Below, piece by piece: positions 1-11,900 of a stretch of 64,000 bases of DNA. The stretch is from Sipunculus nudus (lineage: Eukaryota > Annelida > Sipuncula > Golfingiida > Sipunculidae): NCBI GenBank assembly GCA_026874595.1, contig CM049313.1, forward strand, positions 74,144,659 to 74,208,658, written 5' to 3'. The translations under genes were made by a program, and so were the position numbers. The notes beneath the pieces are model-generated. The model saw nothing but the letters and a program-made list of their open reading frames with translations. It made no database searches and was not told the DNA's origin. The number at the start of each line of letters is the position of its first letter. Position 1 is the stretch's first letter.

Positions 1-569
1 GGGGGGGGGGGGGGTTAGAGACCATTTCATGATCTTTAATGACAGAAGTCATATTTCAAGCTCAAATAATTGAGATACTGTTTGATACCTTATATACCAC
101 TTTGTTAAGTGCAACCCCTTGTAACATGAATAAACAGTATTTCAGATCCACTCTTTTTTCTATAGGTCTAGCAATTGCACAGCATTTTTATGCTACTTTT
201 ATTATGCGCTTATTGGAAATGCTTAAAAAATAAGTTCTTTTTCTTGAGATGTTTGTTTTCACATACCTTGTAAGAAGTAGACTCACAGTGTTAATTTTTA
301 AAACATAAAATTTAAGCAGAGAAACATGTACAGAGATCCATATTGTTTATTGCTGCCATTGTATACTTCTAAAGGGGAAAAGTGTGTTGATGGAGCACAC
401 TTCAAGCACTGGTGTAACCGCCATTTTCAAGGCTGAACAGATTGGTGCCAACCATCTACTATTAACTGCCTATGTGTAGTATAATCGTATTTATTATGGG
501 TAAATGGAACCATGCAATACTAAATGAGCTGGTAAAACATTCAATGTTTCACTCCTGTGATAGTAAAAG

Positions 570-832
570 CATGGATCGCAATATGGGCTGGTCAAGTTTA
601 TGATTGTAATCTTGGCTGGACAGATCTGTCCAGCCCAGATTGCGATCCTGAAGCAAGAATGACAGGAATGCAATCTGGCCGGACCAAACTGCGATCGCAA
701 TCTTGGCTGGACAGATCAAAGATCTGGCCAGCCTGGATTGGGATCGCAATTTGGGCCAGCCTGAACTGCAATCACCATTTGGGCTGGACAGATCTAAGAT
801 CCGTCCAGATCGCAATCTGGGCCTTGACATTT
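570..832. repeat. Cluster of short direct and inverted repeats
   Basis: At least seven copies, in both orientations, of a motif like ATCGCAATCTGGGCTGGAC with GGACAGATC attached. Around 613-648 two copies meet head to head on the palindrome GACAGATCTGTC, which could form a hairpin. No coding potential is evident. Confidence 0.7.
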
Positions 833-894
833 ACATTAAGATTTAAATGTCATTTAATCTTGGGACCATGTCCATATTTGTTTCACCTGATCTG

Positions 895-896
<2 letters not shown>

Positions 897-955
<59 letters not shown>

Positions 956-977
956 TATATATATATATATATATATA
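897..977. repeat. AT dinucleotide microsatellite
   Basis: About 80 bases of almost pure TA repeat, interrupted once by GATA near 952. Confidence 0.95.
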
Positions 978-2642
978 AATAAATTATTCACAACTTTCAA
1001 AGGAAGAGTACATATAAAGGGCTTTCATGATATCTATATACACCAGGCATTCACTTTTCCAAACAGTTTTTCATCAAGCCCGCTTTGCCAATAGCTATCA
1101 GTTATCCTACGTTTTGTAACACTAAAGCAAACACTTTCTATATCTAGCTCCTGATATAAATATTTGATAATAAAGTACAAGTAAATATCCATAGAACTCA
1201 GCTTGTGAACAAATGTTGACATGAACTAATGAAATTACATGGAACACATTTTATGGATGGTTCAATGAAATATTTTTCCAGGAGTTATTGAAGTCTGATT
1301 TAAAGAAAGCTCATGTTTATCTGGATGTGTTTTTTCTCTGACAAAATTTTTTAAAATATTTTTTTAGCTGAATTGTAACATTTATGCTATATAACCAACC
1401 AATGTCATGGCTATTGTATGACCCCTTTGCTTGTTAACACTTTTCACATTCTATTCATTCTTGTTGTAAATTCATTTCTTTAGGCATGCTTTTGTCATTT
1501 TGCTTTCACTTTCTTCAGCATGCACAAATGCAGCACAGTATGAAGGCATTCAGTTAAATTCTGTGTAGTTGTATTTTATATATTTTGTATATTTATAAGT
1601 ATTTTTTTAGAGAATGTTCACTTTAAGATTAAAATCCATCATAATTATCAACCTGCAAGGTACATTTCATTTATTTAATATGTATTGCAATTTGGATATA
1701 CATGATATATATAAAATTTGAGTTTGCAGCAGATAATGAAAATAAAAATTATATTAATAATTATAATAATAATAATAATTAAAGTTATAATTTTCATTAT
1801 CATCATAATCATAATAAAACTAGAAATGTTAAATGGTTGAAATAATTCTCAGAGAATTCTGGTCTCAATAAAAAGAGCTAAAAAGACAGGTTGGATTGAC
1901 ATAGGTATCAAGAAAGTGAATAATTAAAATGCAAAATACTAGTACTAAAGTAAGTGATAATTAGATGTTTAATGCAAATAAATTTAATGGTATGTAATTA
2001 AAAAAAATATGTCAGTAGATAAAGAAATTGGAACAATTTTTATTTCAATTAAACTACTGATAGACCATTTATTGGAATTTGGAGATAATCAACAGTAAGT
2101 TTAGCAATGGTAAAAGAAACTAAATTTTCTTACCACTTAAAGGAGACCCATAAAGGCAGGAAATGTAGCAATGTAACTTATTATAACTTTCTCATATCAT
2201 ATTTATATACAAATGGCACCTAAACACTTTCTTCCCAAATTCTGTCAGCTTTTTCATAATCTTATTTCTAAATCTTATTTAAGTATATAAAAAATAACAC
2301 CCCCTACCTTATCTGGTGAAAATAAACTGTATAACCTTATTCAGTTTAATTGAATAATAAATTTGCATTGCCTTGAGGGAATTGAAAAGGCTTCTTTCAC
2401 ATGATAATATAATGAGTGTATAAAAAATTTTTGCTTATGAACATATTATAAGGGCTACACACAACATGAAGTTTGTAAGCAACTTGTAACTGGATAGTTA
2501 CATAAGCCACACCGAACAAATAAAAGTGTTATATGATTAATCAATAAATTTTCAAGTTGGCTGGTAAATCGGTAATATATTTTACAGATCTAGATCATGT
2601 AAACATCTTACTTATTGTTATGTTATTGTTTTGTTATTGTAG

Positions 2643-2735
2643 GGTAAATATATCGTGTGTTTTGATCCGCTTGATGGCTCATCAAACATTGATTGTCTGG
2701 TTTCCATAGGAACTATCTTTGCTATCTACAGAAAG
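2643..2735 (+). CDS. FBP1: FBPase exon with the metal-binding motif
   Basis: 31 codons beginning [15 protein letters not shown] and ending IYRK, followed by the donor gtaagt. The two aspartates and adjacent residues of the FDPLDGSS motif bind the catalytic divalent metals in this family. The acceptor is a TTATTGTAG tract. Phase 0 at both ends. Confidence 0.95.
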
Positions 2736-5700
2736 GTAAGTGATCTCTGGTAACATCCTTTTAATCATTCTGTAATTCATCTGTGGCACATCAAAAAAAG
2801 GATATGGTCATAGACTCACTTGGTGTCTTTGCCTTTATCAAGATCAAGCAGACTTTCACACAATATCTTGAGTTGGTGGACCTCAACACTTGTTTTATCA
2901 ATTTTTAGCTCAGCTGACTATAAGTCATCTGAGCTATAGTCGTGGTCCGTTGTTCGTCTGTCCGTCCGTCCGTCCATCCATAGATGTGGCACGTTTTGAA
3001 ACCGTAAGACCTAGGAATCCAAAATTCGGCATAATGTTACATGTCCCCAAGATCTCCTACCAAGCCGAAAACTGGGTCTTTGCGTCTTCGTTCCTTTGAG
3101 AAATAAGGAAAAACCTATTTTCACACTTCAGGACTGCCTAATATCAAAACTACTCATCTGTTTTTCCTCATATTTACCATAAATATTCCCCTATATAGTT
3201 CCTATGTACATGCCAGAAATTATGTCTGTATCATATAATTTAAAAAAGTTATGGGCCCAAACATAATGCATTTTGTAAAAAATCAGGAAAGATATTTGAT
3301 CATTTAACACAAAACATGTTAAAGCTATGGACTTTTTTTCCAGTAATATAACTTTAATTAATCAAAATTAAATTGTATACCCAAAATTAGATCAAAATCT
3401 TTTAATTTTTTTAAATATTAACAAATATAAAAAATTGGTACCTTAAATTTTGCCCAACTTTGACCATGGCACGTTTTTCTCCTGTAAGTACTGTTGATTT
3501 AATTTTCACAGCATGTTTTTGTTAGCATTTTGTCTGTTAACACCAAAAATTTGAAACCAGTTGATCAAAAACTAGATTTTATTCAAGTTTTCAAGCACCA
3601 TGTAACATATTGTTTACATCAAGCTAGAGTTATGCAGTTTGCAAGAGCTCAGCTCCCCAGCTTCAGCTCTCAGTTCCTAAAATTTGGCATACAATTAGAT
3701 GTCTCCAAAATCCCCTACCATGCAAAGAATTTGGTCACTAGGATTTAATACCTTCGAGATATTAATGAAAAACTTCATTTTTCCATTAAAAACCCATTGT
3801 TACTTTTCAAGACTGCCTAATATGAAAACCACTGATCTGACTTTAATCATATATAATATACATATTTTTCTATACATTCTCTGTGCACATGCCAGAAATT
3901 ATGTCAGTATTGCGTAATTGTTTTATGTTATGGGCCCAAACATAATGCACTTTGTAAAAAATCAAGAAATATATTTACTCCCTTAACAAGAGGATTGCTG
4001 AAGCTAGAGATTTTTTATCAGGGATGTAACATTATTTTATCAAGATTCAATTGAATACCCAAAATTAGTTCTGAATTTTTCAAATTTTATAAGTTATTAG
4101 TATAAATATAAAATTAGTACCTTAAATTTTGCCAAACTTTGACCATGGCACATTTGTTTCTGTGAGCACTGTTGATATAATTTTCATATCATGCACACAT
4201 AAGGATTTCAGCTTTTTAGTTTAGAAAGCTGAAAGAAATTGGCCAAAAATTGTAGCTTTTATTAATGTTTTTATGAGACCATGTCAGACCTTAGCTCTCC
4301 CCAGCCCCTCTTGAGTCTCCTGTATGTTGACCTAGTTGACCTTTCATCAAATTATGCACGCTTGACGCGAGGCATACACTGGGGCAGCCAGGCAGCTTAT
4401 GGCCAGCCACAGTTGATCCAGGTGTCCAACCCAACTCATCTAGTAGTTTTAACTAATAACATAACAATAAACAATAAATTAATAAATCTTTATTGTTTTT
4501 TAATAACAAATAAAAGAAAAATGGAAAAGGAATTTGTTAGTTGATAATAACAGGAAATTAACTTGCAGTTACTGATGATATAAGAATCTTGTATCGATTG
4601 ATAGAATGTCACGTATTCCAAATAACACCATGCAGTCACCTATGGTATTTTTCAGTTCAATTTTAATGATAAAAAAAAAAATCATATAATTCATTACTAA
4701 TCATTAGGGATCATATGAAGGAAATTAATGATAGACAAAGATGCAGTTGATAATATTAATCTAGATTATTTTTCTGCTGTGTCTAGTGTGTACATTGATG
4801 TGAAATTAGTCCAAAATGAATATATTACATTTATTTTTTTTTTAATATGAATAAAAGCCATAAAACCAGGTACTTATGATAATTATTTAAATGTGTGAAT
4901 TTTGTATATTCTGGATTCTCAACATCATTGTTTGGTGAAAACTAAATAAATACCAGACATTTTGCGAATACTTTGCAAATTTATTTGAATACAAATATGA
5001 ATATGTACTCCATTATAAAATTTCTTGCATAAGAATGGGAATTCAGGTAAAAATGAAAGTATATGAATACAAGTGCAAATACTTTCAAAATGTATTCATG
5101 AATGCATTCTTGAATATATTCCTTGAAATTATTTTAATAATCATTTCAGTTGTATTTTATTTTTAAAAATCACACAATTCTCTTATTATTTTTAATAAAA
5201 ATTATATTTGGGACAATTTGTAATTATTTTTAGAGAGTGACCTTGACCTTGAATAGGTCCATTTTGGGGGGAATATCACATGTTCTGAAATATCTCAAGA
5301 AATCTTGCATGGATCGATCCAAAAATCAACTTAAATAGTGTTGTCATGTACCAGAAACTGGTGGTGCCACCTGTTATCCTTTTCTTGTTTTCATGTTGTT
5401 TAATACCCCTATCACTGCCACTTAACAGTACTGTGAGCATTATAAGTCAAAAACTAATGGACAGATTTCTTTCATATTATGCATGTACATAGATATGGGT
5501 TATGGGATGATGTTTATTCAAATTGGGGTCATAACCTTTCCTATGAGAGTGGCCTTGACGTTGAATATTGCCATATATGGTGAAAATCACACAAAATCAT
5601 TAATATCTCAATAAGGGATGCATTGATTGGTCCAAAAATCAACTTGACTGAAAATCTTGGATAATGTTGTCATGTACCGGAAACTGATAGCGCCACCTGT

Positions 5701-8700
5701 TATTCTTTTACTTGTTTTTATACCGTTTAATACCTCATCATTGCCACTTGACAGTACTGTGAGCATTATAAGTCAAAAACTAATGGACAGATTTCTTTCA
5801 TATTATGCATATACATAGACATGGATTAGGGGATGATGTATATTGAAATTGGGATCATGACCTTTTCTATGAGAGAGACCTTTTCTATGAGTGTGGTGTG
5901 ATATTAATTGTTGCTGAAGATAGGGGGCCTATTCTTAAAGGGGGGGGGGAGGATTAATTGTCTGGGGATACTATGGCACCTGCGGTGCCAAGAAATGTCT
6001 AGTTCCATGTCTGTTGTTGGGAGAGCTGTTTATAAGACAATAGTGATGTCATGAAGATTTTCACATATGAATGTGCATTGACTGACATCTTCAGCCTGAA
6101 TGGCAGGTTTATTTCTCACTTTTTTATGATGGTGTGATGCTGCAAGCAATGTTAACTATTTTGTCATAATTGGAATTATTTTTCATATATGAAAAAGTGC
6201 AAGAAGAAGGCATTTTTCAATCCAGTGATCAAAGTAATACCTCCTGCAAAATTTTTTTTAGAAATAATCAGTTTATATACTGATTCACTTGTTTGAAAAA
6301 TAATTGAAAAAAGCAAGTGAACATAGGTACTAGTACTGACTCATAAATGAAACAAATTATAGACTTTATTTTTAAGCAGTATTCCCTTGAACTGGATACC
6401 TCTCATATGTAGGCATTTTAAACAGTCCACCTCTGGTCTTGAATGTCTAAGGTATAAAGGTTGACTATATTTTTTTTAGACTTCAGATGGACCACCAACC
6501 ATGAAGGATGCTCTGCAGCCTGGTCGTAAGATGGTCGCCGGTGGTTACGCCCTGTACGGTAGTGCCACCATGGTAGTATTGTCAACAGGAAACGGAGTTA
6601 ATGGATTTATGCTTGATCCAGTAAGTTGCCCTATCTTCTCTCATAAATTCGTAGGTCACTCTATTATAATGGGGCCTTGGCAGCTGAGCGGTAAGACGCT
6701 CAGCACTCTCCGCTGGTGACCTAGGTTCAATCCTCAGGGTGGCTATGAGAGTGGGTTATGGTTGCCCATCCAAGGTTGATGGTTTCTCCTCTGAGTCCTC
6801 TTGTATTCCTCTACCCTCTTAGACCAATCTGAACAATGGAGAGTGCCTTGGATTAGTTATTGAAACTAGTTGTACAATCCATGTAAAATAAAGTTTTATA
6901 TATCTATAACATACTTACAGTGGTGTTCCATCATCTTCATTTAAAGAAAAATGTTCAATATAAATCAAGTAATATTAGAAAATAATTTAAACCGTTATTT
7001 TGTTTGTTATTTCTTGGACAATATTAACAATGATTTAATCATAACATTATAATTCTAAGATTTTTCCACATTTATGTTCATGTGAGGCTTATCCTGTCAA
7101 ATGATCAGATTTAAAACTTAAAAAAAAAAACGGTGCATTTGAAATCTTATTTGATAAGGTAAGGAGCATCTTATGTCCAGTAGTTTCATTATTATAACAC
7201 ATGCTTTGGTTATTTCTTTTAATGGGATTCTTTTATCATTTGTTCAGGCCATTGGAGAGTTTATCCTGACAGAACGCAATATGCGCATCAAGCCCAGAGG
7301 CAAGATTTACTCCCTCAACGAAGGTTACGCCAAATACTGGCATGAACCAGTCAAGGAGTATATCAACAGCAAGAAATACCCTAAGGTATTTCCACCTAAT
7401 AAGCTCTTTTTATATGTATGTCTCCAAGTTAAAGGAAAACAGAAACCAGTATGTCATTTGTCCTTCATTCTACTGCCAGTCCAGCATCTGTAAGTCACAA
7501 CAGGATGGCTAAATTCTTCTGAAATATGGGCCAGTGTTATTGCCTTTGTTCTCAGTTTTGGACCTCCTAAATTTCTTTACTGAATCTTGTGTATCTCTGC
7601 TCTTTAATTATGGCTAATTTTTGTCCACAAAGAGATTCCTCAAGAATGTAATCACAAAGAATGAAAAGCTTAGATGCAACAACAGACTTTGAAAAACATC
7701 AGGATTTACAGCTTCTTTTAAGAAATCACTTCCCTTTTCTTTGAGTATTTAAAATAATTTAATAGTTTTCCTTGAACTTATTGCATCAGCACAGTATAAA
7801 TAATAATTTAGTATGTGATTTATATTACAGAATGGAAAACCATACGGTGCAAGGTATGTTGGCTCTATGGTCGCAGATGTCCACAGAACGCTTAAGTATG
7901 GAGGAATCTTTGCGTACCCTGCTACCACAGAAACTCCTAAAGGCAAGGTCAGTCTTGAGTAGAAACTTGTTCAAAACCATTTTTCTCCTATTTTTGTCTT
8001 CTAAATGTACAGTAAGCATGTAAATTTTTGGCTCTATGTACAAATTTATCTCTCATATTACCCTGCTGAGCAATAGTGATGGGTCCTGTCCGTCGTTTTT
8101 CCATGTGACCATCAAGCTATGTATTCAACTATTAGACAAACGATAATAATTAGATTTAGAAAGTTCTTGCTCAACATCCAGACAGATCTTGGTGGAATCT
8201 TTGTGTCCTTAATTCTGCTTGCTGTGCAGCTAAAAATGATGCTAAGCGCTTCAAAAGTGTAGACTTGTAAATAATTTGCAATTGGACCTTACATTTAAAT
8301 TAATGCCCCTCAATTACACACATATACTAGTCAGCATGCAAAATTTGAACAATATGGGCCTAACCAGCTCAAATCAGGACACAGTCTGTAATCCAATAGC
8401 ACAGTTTCTCCTATTGGTGTCAACCTTCAGAAAAAATTTTTCTCAGTGGTTTCTTGCATTAACAGATGGAAAAACTGATTCAAGTATGTTTAAATTTGCA
8501 CCTGGATCATTTAGCAGTGTAACCTTGTACCTAAGTCCCCAGGCTGTGGGTCCTCTACAACTTTGATCATGTGACCTTGATGTCTGGCTCGACTGCTGGC
8601 AATTTGTATTCATCTTTGACCTGACACATAGCACCTACACCTAGGATTATAGGAAATGTATGAAATAGGTTTTATTTTATTGTGTTAAGGATACTTTTTA

Positions 8701-8918
8701 AAATATTTTTGTTAACCCTGTGATCTCTATTTCAGCTGCGCCTTTTGTACGAGTGCAACCCAATGGCATTCATCATTGAACAAGCAGGAGGTCTGGCTAC
8801 AACCGGCACTATGCCGATCTTGGACATAGTACCTGAGGCCATACACCAGAGGACGCCAGTGTTTATGGGCTCGCGGGAAGATGTCGAAGATCTCATCCAA
8901 TGCTTCAAGAAAGCCTAA
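2643..8918 (+). CDS. FBP1: Fructose-1,6-bisphosphatase, C-terminal two thirds (five exons)
   Basis: Cytosolic gluconeogenic enzyme that hydrolyses fructose-1,6-bisphosphate to fructose-6-phosphate. Five exons (2643-2735, 6480-6620, 7248-7385, 7831-7947, 8736-8918) join in phase 0 throughout and give 223 residues plus TAA. The reading shows the metal-binding signature [12 protein letters not shown] in the first exon, the NEGYAKYW segment, [16 protein letters not shown] with the substrate-contacting arginine, and [17 protein letters not shown] with the catalytic glutamate. Animal FBPase is about 335-340 residues, so roughly the first 112 residues, including most of the AMP site, should be encoded left of the window; no exon for them is seen in 1-2642. 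All junctions are GT-AG. The gene converges on the kinesin gene. The symbol is for the family; liver- and muscle-type paralogues cannot be told apart here. Confidence 0.95.
2905..4260. repeat. Dispersed repeat with two diverged ~680-bp units
   Basis: The left end is TTTTTAGCTCAGCTGAC followed by a run of GTCCGTC. The text GTTATGGGCCCAAACATAATG occurs near 3248 and again near 3927, and flanking sequence is alignable over several hundred bases, giving a diverged tandem pair. The left end matches, in inverted orientation, the right end of the array at 25.7-29.3 kb, so both belong to one family. Confidence 0.65.
5234..6002 (+). mobile_element. Helitron-like non-autonomous element with two ~320-bp repeats
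   Basis: Two tandem units (about 5234-5550 and 5552-5870) share AAAAACTAATGGACAGATTT and the surrounding sequence. The right end shows the hairpin GGCACC-TGC-GGTGCC (5975-5989), then nine bases and CTAG (5999-6002) followed by T. A short palindrome just before a CTRR end is the mark of Helitron 3' termini. The left boundary is uncertain. Confidence 0.5.
6480..6620 (+). CDS. FBP1: FBPase exon, second in window
   Basis: 47 codons, from [16 protein letters not shown] to GVNGFMLDP. The acceptor is a poly-T tract ending TTTTTTTAG and the donor is gtaagt. The segment [13 protein letters not shown] is the conserved FBPase core strand and turn. A tRNA-derived SINE lies about 50 bases downstream in the intron. 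Confidence 0.95.
6668..6905 (+). mobile_element. tRNA-derived SINE in an FBPase intron
   Basis: The head resembles a tRNA with an A-box-like stretch (GGCAGCTGAGCGGTAAGACG) and the B box GGTTCAATCC at 6724-6733, followed by a non-tRNA body and an A-rich end (GTAAAATAAAG). It lies about 50 bases past the donor of the 6480-6620 exon, in gene orientation. I did not find a clear target duplication. Confidence 0.7.
7248..7385 (+). CDS. FBP1: FBPase exon, third in window
   Basis: 46 codons, [11 protein letters not shown] to INSKKYPK. It contains the NEGYAKYW segment, whose asparagine and tyrosine contact the 6-phosphate of the substrate in known FBPases. Acceptor TGTTCAG, donor gtattt. Phase 0 at both ends. 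Confidence 0.95.
7831..7947 (+). CDS. FBP1: FBPase exon, fourth in window
   Basis: 39 codons, [18 protein letters not shown] to TTETPKGK. The [16 protein letters not shown] block includes the arginine that reaches across the dimer to the substrate phosphate in characterised enzymes. Acceptor TATATTACAG, donor gtcagt. Confidence 0.95.
8736..8918 (+). CDS. FBP1: FBPase terminal coding exon
   Basis: 60 codons plus TAA, from [12 protein letters not shown] to DLIQCFKKA. It carries the catalytic glutamate of the YECNPMAF motif. The 3' UTR follows; candidate AATAAA signals lie at 10348-10353 and 10562-10567, but which one is used cannot be decided from sequence. Confidence 0.95.
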   Translation: MRLLYECNPMAFIIEQAGGLATTGTMPILDIVPEAIHQRTPVFMGSREDVEDLIQCFKKA

Positions 8919-11900
8919 ACTGTTTGATATCACATTCACTGCTTAAGTTGTTATCGGGTAATTACATGCATGGACTGATTTGCAAATGTGTCAAATTATA
9001 TGGATTATAATCTGTATCACGGAGGGACATATATTGAAATTTGATTATTTTTCTCAACTATTTACACAGTTTAATGCTCAGAGAGGGCATATTAAAAGAG
9101 GACTTATCAAACTGAATTCCTTGGTGGAATAGACTGGTGTCTGCCCCTGATGATCATAATGCTGTGATCAGGATCAAAATGTTCTTCCTAATCATATCAC
9201 TAAGATACAGCTATTTTTTTGTTTTAAACTTGAGTATACTAACTTTGCTTCAGTCTTTAAACTGTTAGTTTATTTCAATGAAGGCTTAACTTTATTATCA
9301 GTGTTTTCTGATTGGAAAACTGTTGTCTCACTTGTTCTGCACTCTTAAACTTGCACTAACTCTGCACTCCAGAGTTGAGGAAAGGCATTTTTTTTCATTT
9401 ACATAGCCACAATGTTCAGTGCCTGTATAATACATGATTTGCATTTATATACTTTAAGTATGGCTATATTTGTTCTCCCAACAAAAATTAGGTCATATTG
9501 ACCTCCTTTGTTCAACACAGGCAACATCATTTTTCACACCACTGTCACCAAATCTGTTATGTTTATTATCATATAGACATATATTATCAATATGCAGGTG
9601 GTTTTGTTTTTGCTATTAGAAATCTCTGCATGTGGCAAGGTCTGCATCAAACTCCCTCACTCTCTACTGTATACAATGACCACATTGCAGACCTAAATTA
9701 TCAAGGGATATAGTGTGTCATTTTGCAAGTACATTCCATAATTAATTGGAAATCTGATATATAAAGAAACAGACTGCCTGATGCAGAAGATTTGTTTCTG
9801 ATATTTACAGGCAAGGAAATGATCTTTTTGTTTCTGTTGAGACTTAAATTAGCTTCAAACCCCATTGATATTTTCTTCTTTATCTTCATCAAGACACAAT
9901 GCCAGTACAACAGAGAATTGTTTGAGTACCAGTATCTGTTATTCCATTTTGGGTCTTAAGAAATATGAACTTACAGTGGTACAAACAGAATGTTGAACTG
10001 AGGATAATGGGGGATCACCTTCCTATATTTGTCACTTCAAAGCACAGGCTCTTTATTCAGTGATTACATCCTTCAAGGGTTCATCAGCTCATGGGAAATT
10101 AAAATAACTTTAAAGTTTAAGAGAGAACTAGTGAAGGTACACTTTTATACAGAGTATTTTTTTTTTCTAATTTCACGAAAGATAATGTTTAGAAGATTAA
10201 GTGAAGGTGACAGGGGTGCGCAGTGGAGTACATGCTGTGCAGCCCTCCTTTGAATCATTGACTGGTTTGTAATGACAAGTTAATTCTTGCCAACAGTGTT
10301 TTGATGTCTTGTTGTTCTTAGAAATGAGTTAGTAATAGACAGTAGTTAATAAAACCTTGTCATCTAGATGTGAATATATACGGTCACACTTGCCTGTGCA
10401 GCATGTTTATATACCTTTTTTAAAACAAAAATTGATAGATTTGTGTACTTAGGTTTGAAGATATTAAAATTCCTTTGTTAATTTTGTCTTAAATGCGTTT
10501 CAGGGTATGCTGTTCTTGGCATATTTTATAACATGTACCATTTCCTAATCAACCTGCAGGGAATAAACACATACTCATAAATTCCTTAGATTGTATTCAT
10601 ATTTCTGCTCCACAAAGTTGTTAAACAAAGTTTAACAACAATAGCCTAAAATGTAAATGTTTTCACCAAAACTGTGGTACTCAGAATTACTAGAAGCATT
10701 TAGAGTAAAAAGCATTTTTTTTAAACTCTTGGTTGCATTCAGTAGTTGCAAGAAGAAACCATTATACAAAAGACTTTTAGCACTCACTATAAGGAAATTA
10801 TTTTTGTATTAAAAAGTGTATTATATAAGGCTATCGTGCAATTACACATGCAAACCACTCATTTCCAGGTCAAGGCTTGTGTTGAGACCAACTAGATTCC
10901 GGTGACTTTGCAAGTATTAAATTTGATACTAGTATCAGGAATGGTAAAGTGCACTCTAAACATTTATTTGTTCTAATCTTAAGTGCATGCAAATGTGACC
11001 TAAATAAACAGACTTAATTTTTTAACAATTTGCAGCATGATGTATAATACCAGCTCCTATAAAATAGTAGCTTCTCACAGAAAAGATCAACAGTACTAAG
11101 GTTTATGTCATCTTTGTGATTTCTGTGGCTCTGTATAAGTCTTTCAACAAGCAAGCATATAGAATGTAGAGCAATATGGAATGTTGTGTCACAACTGTGG
11201 TTATGTTTTTGATTACCAAAGGGAATAAAGTGTTTATCCATCTTTGTTAGTGTTAATATTTGTTTAAATGTTGTCCCTCCTCTGATGAATGCCAGATACA
11301 TAGGATGTGTTATCACTTTTAAGTGTCTGGTCTGATTGTGGACAAGCTGCTTTCTGCCAGTCATAATAATCTAGACAGAAGCTGGTCTAGGGGGTCCGGA
11401 CTCCCCTTTTTCATCAGAAGCTAGTTTTTTTTAGGGCTTCAGACAAAATTTTGCAGCCACCTGGGGACCTTAATTTTAGGGTTTTCATTAATCCTCCTGG
11501 GTTGGACCTCCCCTTTTCCTAAATACTGGATCCGCTCCTGCTAGAGAAGGGACAGATAGCATTAACTGGAGAGGCTCAGAACACCCACTCCTTTATATAC
11601 CACCTCCTAAACAATAAAGCCATAATGATTTTGAAGTGAAAAAAAGAAAATAGCTGGAGGCTTGTCTGAATACCACTGAGAAAGGTTAGCTAAACCAGAG
11701 CCAGCTTCACCATTGCATGCTTGACTTGTGTCCCTTGGTCAAACACCAGACTTGAGATTCTGAGTGGACCTAACTCTTGTCTGTACACAGGCTAAAGACA
11801 ATTTGAGTTCTGGTTCTCAGTCTTTGTGCTAGAGGTCTGCACTTGACTGGGGTCAGCATAATCTCTCATGTCACAACAGACTGCAAGATGACTGTCCAAC

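Larger units (their letters stand above)
1..2642. other. FBPase intron or upstream sequence, no exon seen
   Basis: AT-rich sequence starting with a 14-base G run. It holds a cluster of short inverted repeats (570-830) and an AT dinucleotide tract (about 897-977). I looked for the FBPase exon that should precede the FDPLDGSS exon and did not find it, so the upstream intron probably runs past the left edge. Confidence 0.6.

Noticed and set aside
3530-3917. Short open frames in the FBPase intron
   Set aside because: They fall in diverged tandem repeat sequence, overlap each other in different frames and show no domain.
6668-6740. A tRNA gene near the FBPase exon
   Set aside because: A- and B-box-like words are present, but the acceptor and anticodon stems do not pair and a SINE body follows.
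11014-11364. 116-codon open frame on the - strand between the two genes
   Set aside because: AT-rich codons, no motif, and no supporting promoter or splice signals; length is within chance for this window.
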